Below are positions 24,665 through 36,105 of a stretch of 64,000 nucleotides of DNA, in pieces (the first letter of the stretch is position 1; every line of letters begins with the position of its first letter). The stretch comes from Gyromitra esculenta (Eukaryota; Ascomycota; Pezizomycetes; Pezizales; Discinaceae). Position numbers and translations under genes: made by a program. The notes below the pieces were generated by a model that saw nothing but the letters and a program-made list of their open reading frames with translations, was not told the origin of the DNA and did no database searches. The stretch covers positions 1,736,001 through 1,800,000 of the forward strand of contig JBCAML010000008.1 of the NCBI GenBank assembly GCA_038503075.1, read 5' to 3'.

Positions 24665-27322
24665 ATTATATGGGATACCTGCTCACTATCAACGGCGTTG
24701 CTCTTTAGCTCGGTCTGCAGCTTTCTTTATCGTCACTTAGTCTTTTTAAACCCTTTTTTCTCTGGTAACATCATATGTGTATTATTATTCTCTACGTTGT
24801 ATTTCTTTCTCTATCCTTCCTTTCCCCTTTCTTTCTTTCTTTCTCTAGGGTTGTATCAGTCGCGAAGCTTCATAGCTTAACTATGAATCCATGTATTTTC
24901 TGGCAGGTTTGGATTTATAACGTGACCAACCTACTCTGTAAATCGACTGACTAGCTTATATAACTTTGCTTATGGCACAGCCTACCTTGCAAGTATCGCT
25001 TGCTATTGTTGCGCGCTCCAAGTAAGTGAATTCTGCCAAGGCCAACGAAATTGTAGGTGTCTGTGATGCAAGCAATTGTCTCAAGGTATACCGTAAAAAC
25101 TCAGTCATAACGAACTGGCCTGGGCTGAGACGGCAGGAAATGCCTCGAGCCTTAATGGTTAGAACCCAGGGTTTGGGTTAAACATACCTGTTTATTTACT
25201 GACTACCACTGAGCCTCAAGCAGTCGAACCAATTACGCTACTTATTCTATCACGTTGTCTCAGTCCAGGCCAGTTGGCTATGACCGAGTTTCTACGGTAT
25301 ATATGTAAAGGTAGCGAAAGTGTTTGTATTCCCATACCTTATCATCACCGCTATAACACGATACCCACTCAGCCATCCAGTTAGGCATGTACAAACGATT
25401 TTTTAGATTATGTAATACTAATACTCGAAAGCACGAAGGCCTCTGTAGGACAATAGTAATCTATATTTAGGGTTATGTCGTCCTACAACTAATAGGGTAT
25501 TCACTTAGGTACTTTGTCGCGCCAAATATATTATTTAGAGTACAGGCCATCTACTGTTACTGGCTTGTAACTAGCTGGGCTAATCGATATGCAAAGTTAC
25601 CCCACTTACAGATAGGTCAGCCCGCTCACAAATGCGTGTGGATTTTACAGTTGTTATCACAAAGTTTTCTCGGGCAAATCACCTCTTTAGTTGAGAGAAA
25701 TAGAGAAAGATTATCTGATTAGGTAGAGTATGTGTTACCTACTTCAGTTTGTGTACCTCGAATCCTATTATGCCACAACACTAGATTCGTTCTACTACCA
25801 ATTAATTTGGCTACAGCCAGCAGTAGTATGACCCTTGGATGTACTCCGGGGTCATAGCGGGTCACTCGTTTCTACCTTGCGATTGGCCTCGCAGCATATT
25901 CCAAAAAGTCGTAAGACATTCAAGTTATGCATGATTCCGGAATAGGGATATTGATGTCAGCAGCCCAGCGTCATTTGGATACCAGGTGTTCAAACCAGTG
26001 TAAGCGTGAGGTTTCTATTCTGTCAACCTCGTGAGCCTCAAGAGCCACCACACCATACATGTAGGTACGTATGCCCTATAAACAACCACCATTCGATCCA
26101 TAGTGGATCCCTCATATAGGAATATTTTTCCATTCTAGCCGTTTTTGGTGTAGCACGAATGTAACGAACGGGTTCTAGCTTTAACAGCGCCAGCACAAAA
26201 CGGCCACCCCCACGAAATTGAGCCTCTAGGAATTCCCACGGAGTGGGTGATGCGACACGAAGGAACTACCGGGCTCGCTCACTCGGGTTGAATGCTGCTT
26301 ACCTCCAGCAGCAGCTGCCTTGCTCTAAAGCACGTGGTGAAGGAAGATCCCGTAAAAACGGAACCGAAAAAAGGGCTCAGCCAAGGCATACGTACCAAAA
26401 AAGATCGAAGCGGATAAATGTTACTTCATTTGGTGGTACAGGGGAAAAAAAAAGCAAACACCCTGCTGTCAGCAACGTTGGGACCACCAAAAAGTTTATC
26501 CTATCGTCAGATCAAGCTGAAACAGTTTACTGGTAACACTGTGAGGGTTTGTGTATGTATGTATCCGACGCGACAGACTCTCCTGCTCGTGACGGGGGTA
26601 AATTGCACTTCAGTGAGGCTTTATAACGCTTGTTCTTTAAGAACTGATAACAGTGAAATATGTTTGTATCCACTGTCCAATAAGGCGCCTGTGACTTGGT
26701 ACGACCCCGTTAGAACATAGTAACTAATCACAAAATGGTCAATTCGCTGGGGACGGGTCCAAAAACGACTAAAGGACAACTGTTCTCAATTTGTCGTGAG
26801 ATTTTAAGAAATCTCGGGGGGACCTGAAGCCGAGGGTCACCGACTTACTTCGAAGAGCAGATACAGGCCATGTTTATATGAGATTTGGTGGTGGGTTTCT
26901 GAATGGGAAACACATGCATTTTAGTAGTATTCTCAGTCCTCCTCAACTTTTTATCATCCATTCTTTCATTGGCAGTATGGAAAAATAGCCGTTAATAATT
27001 GCACGTACATGCAAGGGCTGAGCACTTAAATATCTCGCTCAAAAAGTAATCGAGGGTCTAAATCAGGGGTCAGGGAGCAACAGGTGAGGTAGGGTTAGGG
27101 CTGAAATAAGTATGACTTTGGGTCGTTCTGGCATCATAGTCAGGATCTACAAACAACAAATTCCCAGAGTTAATAAATTGTAAGTGAGAAAGGAAAAGAA
27201 AAAAAATTTCCCCATCTTTAATTTTCTGAGAGACTAACCTGTTGATAAGACTTCAGCTTCAGCTCCTAAGAAGCTTACGAAAAAAAACCGGTCGTCGATT
27301 TGAATATCACAACACGGAACAA
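24665..27322. other. Gene-free spacer of about 2.7 kb
   Basis: Begins with a T/C-rich 3' region, including a (TTTC)n tract near 24828-24845. One inverted-repeat element lies inside (25089-25299). Open frames at 26243-26720 are overlapping chance frames. The last 200 bp precede the ankyrin gene. Confidence 0.5.
25089..25299. mobile_element. MITE, 211 bp, TA target duplication, with tRNA-like boxes inside
   Basis: Ends read TACCGTAAAAACTCAGTCAT and, in complement, TACCGTAGAAACTCGGTCAT; the arms pair for about 45 bp with a few mismatches. TA flanks are at 25087-25088 and 25300-25301. On the minus strand the interior shows GGCTCAGTGGTAGTCAG (A-box-like) and, about 45 nt on, GGGTTCTAACC (B-box-like). 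A six-pair stem CTTGAG/CTCGAG can close the region, but the arms do not fold into a proper tRNA. Confidence 0.82.
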
Positions 27323-28543
27323 ATGTCCCTCCTTAGTCTCCCTAATGAGCTCCTATTCCCGGTTGCAAAGGAGCTCGCTCCACACGATCTTCGCGCACTC
27401 ACTTTAACGAATCGCCGTCTCGCCATTGTTCTAACATCCGCTCTCCACAACGCAGCCGTAAAAGACAAAAAACATGCGATAGCAGCTCTTTTTTGGTCTG
27501 CCGCAATTGGCCGCGAAGCGATGGTTCGCCTGGTGTTGGAGAGAGGTCCAAAGCTCATTATTGAGGATATCAGTACCTACAAAAACAACCACCCCAACAA
27601 CAATTTCCGAGTACTCCACGAAGCCCCCGGGAAATGTAGCGACGAGGTTGTCAAACAAGTACTGGAAAAGGGGGCGAACCTTGTTGTCAGGGACAACCAT
27701 AAAAGAAAGACAGGCCTTAATTGGGCGGTCGAGAACAAAAAAAAGACGCTGCTTAGGATATTGCTGGAAAAGGGTGCAAATACCGAAGCCAGAATCAACG
27801 ACAACGAGCAAACTGTACTTCATCTAGCTGCAGAGGGAGGAGACGAGGCTGCAGCTAGGCTGCTACTTCATAGAGCTCACGTCGGAACACAGAAGCAACA
27901 AACCCGGGAGGTACGAGATCAGTGCGCCGACGTCTGTTCCGTGGACCGTCATGGGTATATGCCACTCCACCTAACGGCTAGAGCTGGGCACCTAAAGTTG
28001 GTCGAGCTCCTGTTAGACAGTCACGCCAATATAGATGCCCAGGGTTCAGCCACGCCTCTTTATCTCGCTGCGAAGCATGATAAAGAGTTGGTAGTTGCTC
28101 TGCTACTAAAGCGGGGGGCTGACCCAAATCTGAAAGACACCAGTGGGACAACAGCGTTACATCTGGCAGTTCTTTACCGGTTCGAATCGGTAGTGGAGTT
28201 GTTGCTCCAGCATGGAGCAGATGTTTCCGTCAGAGACCGCCACGGTGCGACAGTGCTTCATATGGCAGCTGAAAACGGGGACTCCGTATTGACAAAGGTC
28301 CTTCTTGAACGAGATGCCAATATCAACGCTCGGAACGATTACGGAACCACCCCACTCCATCTTTCGGCAAAGTACGGGCATGTATCGGTAGTCGAGATAT
28401 TATTGAATGAGGGCGCCGATATTACAGCTAAGAATAGCGATGGGTACACAGCGCTCTACCTGGCAGCACGCCGAAACCACAGCCCTTCTCACAGAGCAGC
28501 AGAACAACTGTTACGAAGACATGAAGATCAAGATAGGAGGTAA
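27323..28543 (+). CDS. F-box-like plus ankyrin-repeat protein
   Basis: A single exon of 406 residues. I chose the ATG at 27323 because it gives MSLLSLPNELLFPVAKEL, an F-box-like start (LPNELL...LRALTLTNRRL) usual for this fungal class. About ten ankyrin repeats fill the rest, with good consensus in the last six: PLHLTARAGHLKLVELLLD, TPLYLAAKHDKELVVALLL, TALHLAVLYRFESVVELLLQ, TVLHMAAENGDSVLTKVLLE and TPLHLSAKYGHVSVVEILLN. An insert of about 20 residues sits between repeats 4 and 5. F-box proteins of this kind may bring substrates to SCF ubiquitin ligases, though the F-box here is weak. Such genes form large families in early-diverging filamentous ascomycetes. No targeting signal is seen. Confidence 0.9.
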   Translation: MSLLSLPNELLFPVAKELAPHDLRALTLTNRRLAIVLTSALHNAAVKDKKHAIAALFWSAAIGREAMVRLVLERGPKLIIEDISTYKNNHPNNNFRVLHEAPGKCSDEVVKQVLEKGANLVVRDNHKRKTGLNWAVENKKKTLLRILLEKGANTEARINDNEQTVLHLAAEGGDEAAARLLLHRAHVGTQKQQTREVRDQCADVCSVDRHGYMPLHLTARAGHLKLVELLLDSHANIDAQGSATPLYLAAKHDKELVVALLLKRGADPNLKDTSGTTALHLAVLYRFESVVELLLQHGADVSVRDRHGATVLHMAAENGDSVLTKVLLERDANINARNDYGTTPLHLSAKYGHVSVVEILLNEGADITAKNSDGYTALYLAARRNHSPSHRAAEQLLRRHEDQDRR

Positions 28544-30141
28544 TATTATGGGCTGTTAGGGGCAGTCCCTCAGAGGGTATTGGGAATGATTGAAGTACCG
28601 ATTTATAGGCTCTGAATATCTTCGAGACCCGCTTATTTCCATACTAGAAATTTAGAGAGATCCAAGCTGGAGGGATGGGGAGAGGCTAGCTGATGATTCT
28701 TTATTTAAAAGCCAGAGTGGTTTTATTCCCTAATATCTTCATCTGAAGGATGAAACGGATCGATTGGAAATTCTATGTGCTTTTTTTTGCCAGAGGGAAA
28801 TGTAGAATTATCTATCTGTGTTAATTAATTAAATGTAGTAATGTAATTTCCTTCCGCATTAACTCGATTGTCTTAAACATTACCTAATTAGGATTAGTCC
28901 GTTTCTATTAGTTAGGTGAACATTGTGGAAACAGTGCAAGTTATGGAAAAAGTGCTTCCTAGCAACTGTATTAAGAGCCAATCCGGTGGAGCCTGGTAGA
29001 GCGGGGAGCATTCTCAAAAGGTGTCGATGACATTGTCGGGCAGTACGTATTGACTTTAACTTCTTGAGATTAGGGAACTGCGACTAGGAAACCAACCAGA
29101 TCAGATGACCTTTGAAATCCGCGAAGGGTACTTGCACAGAGGCCAAAAATCTCCTCTTGGTGGAGGACTTCCATCCCGGAGGATACTGGTCGAGAACTTC
29201 CCTCTATAGCATATTCGTAGGAAACTAAAACCGCAATTAATGTATTACCTACTTGACACAGACAGCCAAAGCTTTGTTGTGAGATATCTCGAGAGGCGGG
29301 TTGAGCCTAGAAGACGTAGGCTAGGCAACTATTTTGCTGAATAGAAATGGCCTCCCAATCGCGGCGAAGGAGTGCTGCATACGTCGGAAGTTAGCGTTTT
29401 CGATATCGTTTTCGGTCTGCGAGAATATCCGCGCGATGATCTCGCATGATAATTTGCCCATGTCTGGCTTCGTTGTACAGGAAAATTAGGATTAGAGGAG
29501 GGATAATAGTTAACTGTCTAGCTAGAGAGTGTTAGGAACTCCCTTCTGCGGGAATTGATAGATTTTAGGAGGTTTTCGGAGGTAGAGTTCTCGCGCTGGT
29601 GTAGTTGGTAAAGTAGCGAGAATTTTTTTTCCTAGATCTACGTTAGAAGGCGTATTTATGCTCCTGCATTGATACAGAACGATTATGCTGTTCGAAGCAT
29701 AGAATTGACTAGTCCTAGACTATTACGTGTACGTTCTATGACCAATTCAAGCAAAAAAAAAAAACCACCTTATCCTCCTATGTAATTTGTATCTTATTTA
29801 CCTTTTCCCTGCTTCTTACTCTAGTTTTGATGTCGGAATAATGAACGAAGTTTATTTAGGGGCGCTTGATAGTGACAAGCTATCTAAGAGAATACCCACT
29901 CGGCCACCTCACACAAGGCTCACTGTATCAGATTGCTAGTTTGAGAGAAGAATAAATCATCAGTTTGTGAGCAGAGGAGCGACAGAATATGATACGAAAT
30001 AGTATCTTTTTACTTGCTATGCTGCATGCAGAAAAACCACCGGCCTGGCGGAACTATCAATAAAGTAGCAGTCACTTGCATATACCCCATTCAATCACGA
30101 TCTGATCCAATGAAAATAAAACAAGAGGTTTTAAGAAAGAG
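28544..30141. other. Gene-free spacer
   Basis: No gene supported. A D-arm-like string GGTGTAGTTGGTAAAGTAG near 29598-29616 is enclosed by CTCGC/GCGAG, but no B box follows, so it is not called a tRNA. Confidence 0.5.
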
Positions 30142-30660
30142 CTATGAAGTAACAGCCTTCAAGATACCACCTTTAACTGGGTCTGGTACCCGCCACTTTC
30201 CCACAATGATGTACCCCCAAGAAAAGGTAGCTCTCCCAGCCAACCTGAGCTTGCCATGGAAATTCCTAGCACAGTTCTTGCTAAGCTCCTTAATAGCCTC
30301 TCCAATCTCTTTGCACCTAAGCTTGGTCCTCCATTCTCCACACATAGCGATAGAAGCAGTGCCGTAATCAACAAGCTGAATGCATTGTGAACCCTCCCTG
30401 TTTTCCTGGGTGCACCAATGGTGGCCATTGAGTCTGACCATGTCATTCGTTCCAAAAATAACATGATTGTTAAACGGGGAGGTCTCGGTGCTCTGACATA
30501 TAAACGATTCGATGTCGTCTCTGGGATAGAGAGACACTGGCTGAAACGTAGCAGTTTCGGTGGAGATGGTCCCCTGAGCGGTCGTTACTGCAATGTATGT
30601 TAAAAACTGTAAAGAGAACGAGAGGAGGATGAAATAGATAGATTTCATGATGATTGCCAT
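30142..30660 (-). CDS. Small secreted cysteine-containing protein
   Basis: A single exon of 172 residues. After MAIIMK comes a hydrophobic stretch (SIYFILLSFSLQFLTYIAV) ending TTAQ, a clear signal peptide; Met5 is an equally good start. The mature part has six Cys in FICQST, HHWCTQ, SQCIQL, IAMCGE, LRCKEI and KNCARN. The order NGHHWC ... C ... YGTASIAMCGEW ... C ... NCARN then a Gly-rich tail with YIIVGKW recalls a group of fungal secreted proteins of unknown role, but I cannot name the family with certainty. Expected outside the cell, perhaps held by three disulphides. It could serve as an effector-like or cell-surface protein; nothing in the neighbourhood decides this. Confidence 0.78.
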   Translation of the reverse strand: MAIIMKSIYFILLSFSLQFLTYIAVTTAQGTISTETATFQPVSLYPRDDIESFICQSTETSPFNNHVIFGTNDMVRLNGHHWCTQENREGSQCIQLVDYGTASIAMCGEWRTKLRCKEIGEAIKELSKNCARNFHGKLRLAGRATFSWGYIIVGKWRVPDPVKGGILKAVTS

Positions 30661-31368
30661 CGTGAGCGGTGTTCTGACTTAAAGAGTCGAGAGAATTCGG
30701 AGTGGTTAAGGTTGTATAAACTCCTTTACTGACAATGTAGCAAATTATCCTTTTATGTTGAGCACAAAATAGGAGGTTGGGCGAGAGGTAGTGGAAACTT
30801 GTGCCTCGTAGGCTGCTTCGCAATGCAGGCAGTAACTGAAAACACATGACACACCCTACCTGAAAACGCCACACCACATGTGTCTAGAGTTAGACTTCAG
30901 TCCTCCAAAGCCCGTACAGAGTACGATACACCCAATTAGCGATGGTATAACACAATCAAACTGTACCATTACATATCCTATCGCTCGGATATGCAACGGT
31001 TACAAAAGCCTTATTTGGGGCGTTATCAAATAATCACCGATGGAATACAACCCCTAAATGCGCACCCATGCTCGTACCTGAGCTCCTAAAGCAGAAGCGA
31101 ATTACTTAATATCAGAGTAGCTATTTCTACTAGATAGCACGTGAAAACCTTTGTAAACTGAGCTTCTTGATGATGTACATCCTGCGCAGGATAAAAGAAA
31201 TTTCATTTCGCAGACGGACAGACAGACTCCAGATAAATAAAATATAAAAATCCCAAGACTACTAAAAAGTTTTGCCGCAGCGATCCTTCTCCGTCCTGCC
31301 TAGAGACACAAACTTAAGTTAGATTCCTGATTTAAAGCCAATACCAGAAGTGGTATTACCTCTGAACT
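30661..31368. other. Spacer between the secreted-protein gene and the RidA-like gene
   Basis: Upstream DNA of the secreted-protein gene and 3' region of the RidA-like gene. The minus-strand frame at 30470-30877 overlaps the secreted-protein gene and shows no family likeness. Confidence 0.5.
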
Positions 31369-31850
31369 TTACTTGGGATCATAAGCTTCAACCTCGATCT
31401 CAATATTCATACCGGCTATCGCAAGCTTTGTAACACCGACGCAAGTCCAAACAGGAGCATGAGTTGGACACCACTTTTTGACAGCGCGGACCAAAACATT
31501 AAAAGCATCCTCGCCAAGATCGGTATGATAAGATCGGATTTTGTAGACTTGCGACCAACCCTTCCCACCAGCATCTTTGAGATTGTGCTCGACATTGGCG
31601 AAGGCCCGATCAATCTCCTCTTCGAGATCCTTGGGAATGATACCGGTCTCGACATCCCATCCACCTAGTTATATATTAGTCTCCTGCGCTACTACAGGTG
31701 TTGGAGTTGGGCGACAGCATCTGCCAGTAAATGCGCACCTTGCCCGGAACACTCGATCTTATCGCCCAATCGGACAGCTTGACTATAATGAAGCAACTTC
31801 AGGTTCCGCTCACCGACCCCCGGGTAATTGTAGTATGTAAGATTAGACAT
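31369..31850 (-). CDS. RidA/YjgF/UK114-family protein
   Basis: Exons 31850-31739 and 31664-31369 give 135 residues, the family's usual size (about 130). Family marks: LHYSQAVRLGDKIECSGQGG near the start, AFANVEHNLKDAGG in the middle, and HAPVWTCVGVTKLAIAGMNI followed by IEIEVEAYDP at the end. RidA proteins form trimers; the archetype deaminates reactive enamine/imine intermediates using an Arg in the PAR-S-C-V segment. Here that position reads PVWTCV, so the Arg looks replaced by Trp, which places the protein among Rid relatives whose activity is unsettled. No mitochondrial presequence is visible, so a cytosolic place is likely. A good TATA box lies 81 bp upstream. Confidence 0.9.
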
Positions 31851-31930
31851 TGTAAGTGTGGTAAAAACGTTTTTCGTGAAGAGTTGAGTACTTGCTTGGC
31901 TGCTTGAGAAAACTGAGGGATTCTTTGGTG

Positions 31931-31938
31931 TTTATATA
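31931..31938 (-). promoter_or_regulatory. TATA box of the RidA-like gene
   Basis: TATATAAA on the minus strand, 81 bp upstream of the ATG at 31850. Sequence and spacing fit a core promoter with a short 5' UTR. Confidence 0.55.
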
Positions 31939-33858
31939 GAATTTGAGAGCAAGACCGAGTTTTTCGTCGCTAGTTAGATTTCTTGGATTTATGGGGTTAG
32001 GAATTATTTATTGGCATTTTTTTTTTATTGATGATGGCCGCGGCGAATTTACGTCTGGTTTCACAGAAAGATAGTCCGCATCTCATATATAGGGCCACAA
32101 ACCCACTCATCGGACCCACGCGAGCTGATCGCGAAATCTCGGTACCATAGTTTAGTAAACCCCGACGTCTCCTGCTCACTATAGTGTCGTACAAGACAAA
32201 CAAATCATGGTCGTCAGTATGAAAAATGCCCTATTCGAAGACTAAAATGCCAAGGCAGCTAGGATACAGTCCGAACTCCTTCGGAGAAACCTAATTATTT
32301 GTAATATCAAACTTTTAACTACTCGGGTCAGGGATATGAGAATCGAATAGTGAGCTGTTTGCGGAGTGAAGATTGTCTACAACCTGCAGCATCCACACCC
32401 CTGACCCGAGTAACCAGTTTAGCGAATGACACCACTGCTGCCTAATTCCACCCCACAGTTTCTCGCATAGAACCAGGGCGACTCATCAGGGCTAATCGAT
32501 CGATCAAGGGTTTGATCCGTGGGTGTGGTTTATGTATAATAAGCTTGGTATGTAAAGGAAAAAAGATCCCTTTACACTAAATTGGTCATAAATCATCACT
32601 CGCAGATGGCTTCCAGCAAGGATGCTATTCTATCATCGTAGGCCTCATTCCTTGGCGTATTGCAACCAACTCGCTTCGCGCTAAGAGCCTTGCACTTTAA
32701 TTACCACGCATAGTAGAGTTATATGTTCGTAATGCTAATGGGCATAAAGTTTCTAGATGCCATATATTAGCAAAGATGTCGAAGGAGTTAGAATCTGCCG
32801 TATTTTGCGAGGTTCTAGTTGATACTAGGCCTTGGAGATCAGGCCACGTCGTTTAATAGCACTTCGCTGCCGTCAGCTTATAGCGCAATACAAAGGGATC
32901 GTTACACTGTATTAGTTAACTTGAGCAAGTAATTGTCCATTGTGTTGAGGTTCGATATATTGTTTAAGTTTCCCTTCGGTTTCTATCGCCTTAAAAGACG
33001 AAGTTAAACTGACTGTTTGTTTATGCATGCGCACTGATCTCTTCGCTCAGCGTGCAAGAATTGATTGCTTGAGTAAGAGATATAGCCAATCGTGACAAAT
33101 CGCTCGCTTTAGGTGAAGCAAAACTGTTGGTAATCCTGCATCCTAATACATAGTACTTCATCGACTATTAAAGCTTTGGCTTAAATTGGTAGATCTTTGA
33201 TGGTTGGGGGGGTTTGGGGGTCCTGGGTATTCAGACCTCTCTACTGGCCGAACTATACATATAATGGCAGCTTTTGTCTGTATCTCGCCTTCTCGCTTAA
33301 GCTAAAGTAATATAAAGATAGCGAAGTTACTCTTCCTAGCTTTCCCCGGCTAACAAGAACTCGTCGTGGTTCATTTAAAATTGGCCACAAAGCGACAAGA
33401 GCTTTATATATCGTGTGTTCGTGTGGTTACATATAACCGACACAGAATTTCCTAGAAATTTAACTCGCAAAATGATCAGCCCGGATGTCCAATAGAATAG
33501 GAAAGCATCCTTCAAGGAGGTATGAGGGAGATGTCAAAACCTACATGGATTCAGTACCCGAATTTTCCTAATTAGTAAATGTATTGCATACATTTATTCA
33601 ACTTATATGGAGATAAGCAGAGATGAAGTGCGAACTGAAGTAGGACCAGCGAGTGATATGTAATGACACGGACCGTACGCCTCAAGGTAGGGTAAAGAAC
33701 TTGCTACTCTGTGGGCCCGATAGAAGTGGGAACTACACCCTTTCAGTCTTCTGCATATCAGCATCACACTCTCGCCATCACTCAGCCATTCTATCCGCTT
33801 CTCCGTCCTCGAAACGCAAAGGATCTCCGTCTGCTGTTAGCCTATATCCCCGCTGTCA
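31939..33858. other. Gene-free spacer of about 1.9 kb
   Basis: No gene supported. One small MITE lies at 32322-32410. Two plus-strand frames at 33653-34052 overlap the start of the next gene and are treated as chance frames. Confidence 0.5.
32322..32410. mobile_element. MITE, 89 bp, TA target duplication
   Basis: Ends read CTCGGGTCAGGGATATGAG and, in complement, CTCGGGTCAGGGGTGTGG. TA flanks are at 32320-32321 and 32411-32412. The CTCGGG start is shared with the element at 11334, though the rest differs. Confidence 0.75.
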
Positions 33859-34719
33859 ATGTCCCCTCCCTTCCTACTCGAGTACACAACACCTGCCCCG
33901 GGCAAGCCTCCCTCTATCCTCGTCACCCAAGACCTCAATGGCCACAAAGTCCAAAGCCCTGCTGGGCAGAACTACTGGAACGCTGCACAAGCCACATTAG
34001 AAGAATTTCCGAACCTTCTCGAAACAACAGCAAATCTCCATGTCCGCCTTGATATAAGAACCCGGGACCACTGCCGCAACTATTGCACCGTCAGAATGCC
34101 CGAGGCCTTTCTCAAATACATGTACAAATTCTATTGTGGAATCGGCGAGTGGGTAGCAACCGAAATCCAGGGTCCCGGCGCCAAGAGGCTACAGATACTT
34201 CCCAGGGACTTCTACGGGAGGAACCCGGTTCCAATCAACTTGGACATATTTTGGGGCCTCAACGGACTGCTTAGACATACCTGGTACACTTCTCACAGTC
34301 AGACTTGCCACTCCAAACATTACGATGTCTACATTGACATCATTCCGGAGGGCACGAATACTATGGACCAGCGTAAATTGATCGACTTATATCAATCGAA
34401 GAATATCACACATATGCAGGTCTGTGCAAATGCTAAGCTTATGCATCTGTTTCAGGTATTGGTAGGGCTTGACAAAAGCACAAAGTTAGATAGTCTTACG
34501 CACTGTCTGTCCAAGATATGCCAGCCGCTAAGGTATGGGGAAAGTGCTACATTGGGAATGGAATATTTATTCGAGGATGCTGTCCGGAGCGGGATTACTA
34601 TGGAAGAAACTGAATGGTTTTTATCGGATGATAGCTGTGTGCTTGCTTCGAGCAAGCGTTCTGTCTTGTTTTCTAAATTCCGTCATACTTTTCTGTTTGA
34701 GGAGCTTGATGAGATGTGA
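33859..34719 (+). CDS. Hypothetical protein, 286 residues
   Basis: A single exon starting MSPPFLLEYTTPAPGKPPS. I do not recognise a domain. It is a soluble mixed alpha/beta-like sequence without signal peptide or membrane segment. It has several Cys and His (RDHCRNYC, SQTCHSKHYD) that do not make a regular zinc motif, and conserved-looking blocks such as PEAFLKYMYKFYCGIGEW and NLDIFWGLNGLLRHTWYT. Codon use looks normal and the frame is intact for 860 bp, which favours a real gene. Upstream Met codons in this frame are not obvious. The end is followed by a short tandem repeat, GATGAGATGTGATT. It could be a lineage-specific gene. Confidence 0.7.
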   Translation: MSPPFLLEYTTPAPGKPPSILVTQDLNGHKVQSPAGQNYWNAAQATLEEFPNLLETTANLHVRLDIRTRDHCRNYCTVRMPEAFLKYMYKFYCGIGEWVATEIQGPGAKRLQILPRDFYGRNPVPINLDIFWGLNGLLRHTWYTSHSQTCHSKHYDVYIDIIPEGTNTMDQRKLIDLYQSKNITHMQVCANAKLMHLFQVLVGLDKSTKLDSLTHCLSKICQPLRYGESATLGMEYLFEDAVRSGITMEETEWFLSDDSCVLASSKRSVLFSKFRHTFLFEELDEM

Positions 34720-35245
34720 TTGATGAGATGTGATTGATGGGTTGCATAATTTCGGCGTATCGGTACAGGTGGGGCTAAAATATGGTGATAGAAGACCGGT
34801 ATTTAATATAGGCTTGTGGAAGTAAATTGCTAATGAATGGCTGGATGGATTGTGATTCGAGTGACTTGTTTGTCCTACGTTTAAAATGTGCGAGTGATTG
34901 TTCATGAATCATTTGAACGGATCATTACACGGCGAGTACAATCCTTAGTCTACAGAGACCTCTAGTTAACGCTTGAATTACATCACATAGTTATATTTCC
35001 TTTTGAGGAAGGTGTCAAGAATAGAGTCCCTGCCGATATGCGATATAAACATAGGAAATAGTCTTCGCAAGAACTAGACGGATAGATGGAGGCTTGCTGT
35101 GACGTACAAATTCAGCCAAACTTCCAATATAATACACAGTACGCAGGACAAACTCAAATAAACCCCATCGTACAAAACAAAAGAATAAAGCTTCCTATCA
35201 ATGACTCCTCTATTGTGAATAGCTGCCCGGAGAAATAAGTTATGT
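34720..35245. other. Spacer after the 286-residue hypothetical gene
   Basis: No gene supported. A minus-strand frame at 35074-35340 overlaps the end of the pseudogene candidate next to it and may be part of the same decayed gene. Confidence 0.4.
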
Positions 35246-35850
35246 TCAAAACACATGTGATACCAACCCAACACCCGAAAGATGAAAAAACCAAGGGCAT
35301 ACATCAAAATCCTTATCAATATGCTCCTCCAGAGTATCATCGACTATTCGCATGAATCGCGCACAAAACAGCTGCCTCCGAAAGGTTAAACCCATTATTA
35401 GCAGTCTTACATCTTTCCTCAATCCCGCCATCGCCAGATCCAGAAACACGAGTTATACCTCATGATTCTCCACAATCCGCATCAGCCTATGCAAAAAATC
35501 CCACTTCGTCTACGAGAAATCACCCTCTCTTGCCTCCCAGTTTTTCACTTTCAGCCCACTGGAATAGCTCTCGTAAATATACTTGCATAGTTCTAACACG
35601 CATACCCAACCCTACCCTACAAAGAATGCAAAAAATGCTACATAAAAAACGACTCCATGCAAATACTCACACATTCCCACTAATCTTCACCCATGTATAT
35701 ATCGCCACCAAATCTCGCAAATCGCAATCAGAAACCGTAAAAATAGGAGCAAACAGCAGAACACCGTGATCATGATCAAACTGAATGAGAAAATACACCC
35801 TCCCCTTCCGCACTGCAAAACAAAAAGTGAAAAAAGTCGACTACCCAAGA
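35246..35850 (-). pseudogene. Probable decayed gene of unknown family
   Basis: The minus strand shows protein-like blocks in order, broken by stops and frame changes: VYFLIQFDHDHGVLLFAPIF, then TVSDCDLRDLVAIYTWVK; YIYESYSSGLKVKNWEARE; an in-frame TAG; TKWDFLHRLMRIVENHE; then FLDLAMAGLRKD and ARFMRIVDDTLEEHIDKDF. Some joints have usable splice signals, but the TAG near 35515 and shifts around 35450 are hard to splice out. Either this is a pseudogene or a multi-exon gene I cannot resolve. No family recognised. It lies between two intact genes, 3' to striatin. Confidence 0.42.
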
Positions 35851-36105
35851 GATAAACCTCCGAGAGACCTTAAAATAAATAAAAAGGCCAAGAAGTAGGA
35901 ATAATGAATTATTTCTCGAAACTAATGTAGGAGGGGGAGGTGGAATGAAAACCCATGCAAAATACAGAAAAAAAAAATCCATGAAATCCGCGTATTAGTA
36001 TCTATTCATTCTCATCTCAACACATGACACAAGGCATCTCTCGTCTTCACTCTCCCCTCCCCCAAAAAATAGAACATACATGGCCCACCCACCCCCCCAC
36101 AGAAA

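Noticed and set aside
26243..26720. Two overlapping basic open frames
   Set aside because: Low-complexity Lys/Arg content, overlapping frames, no family likeness.
29590..29625. D-arm-like string suggesting a tRNA
   Set aside because: No B box or T-arm downstream; the CTCGC/GCGAG stem alone is not enough.
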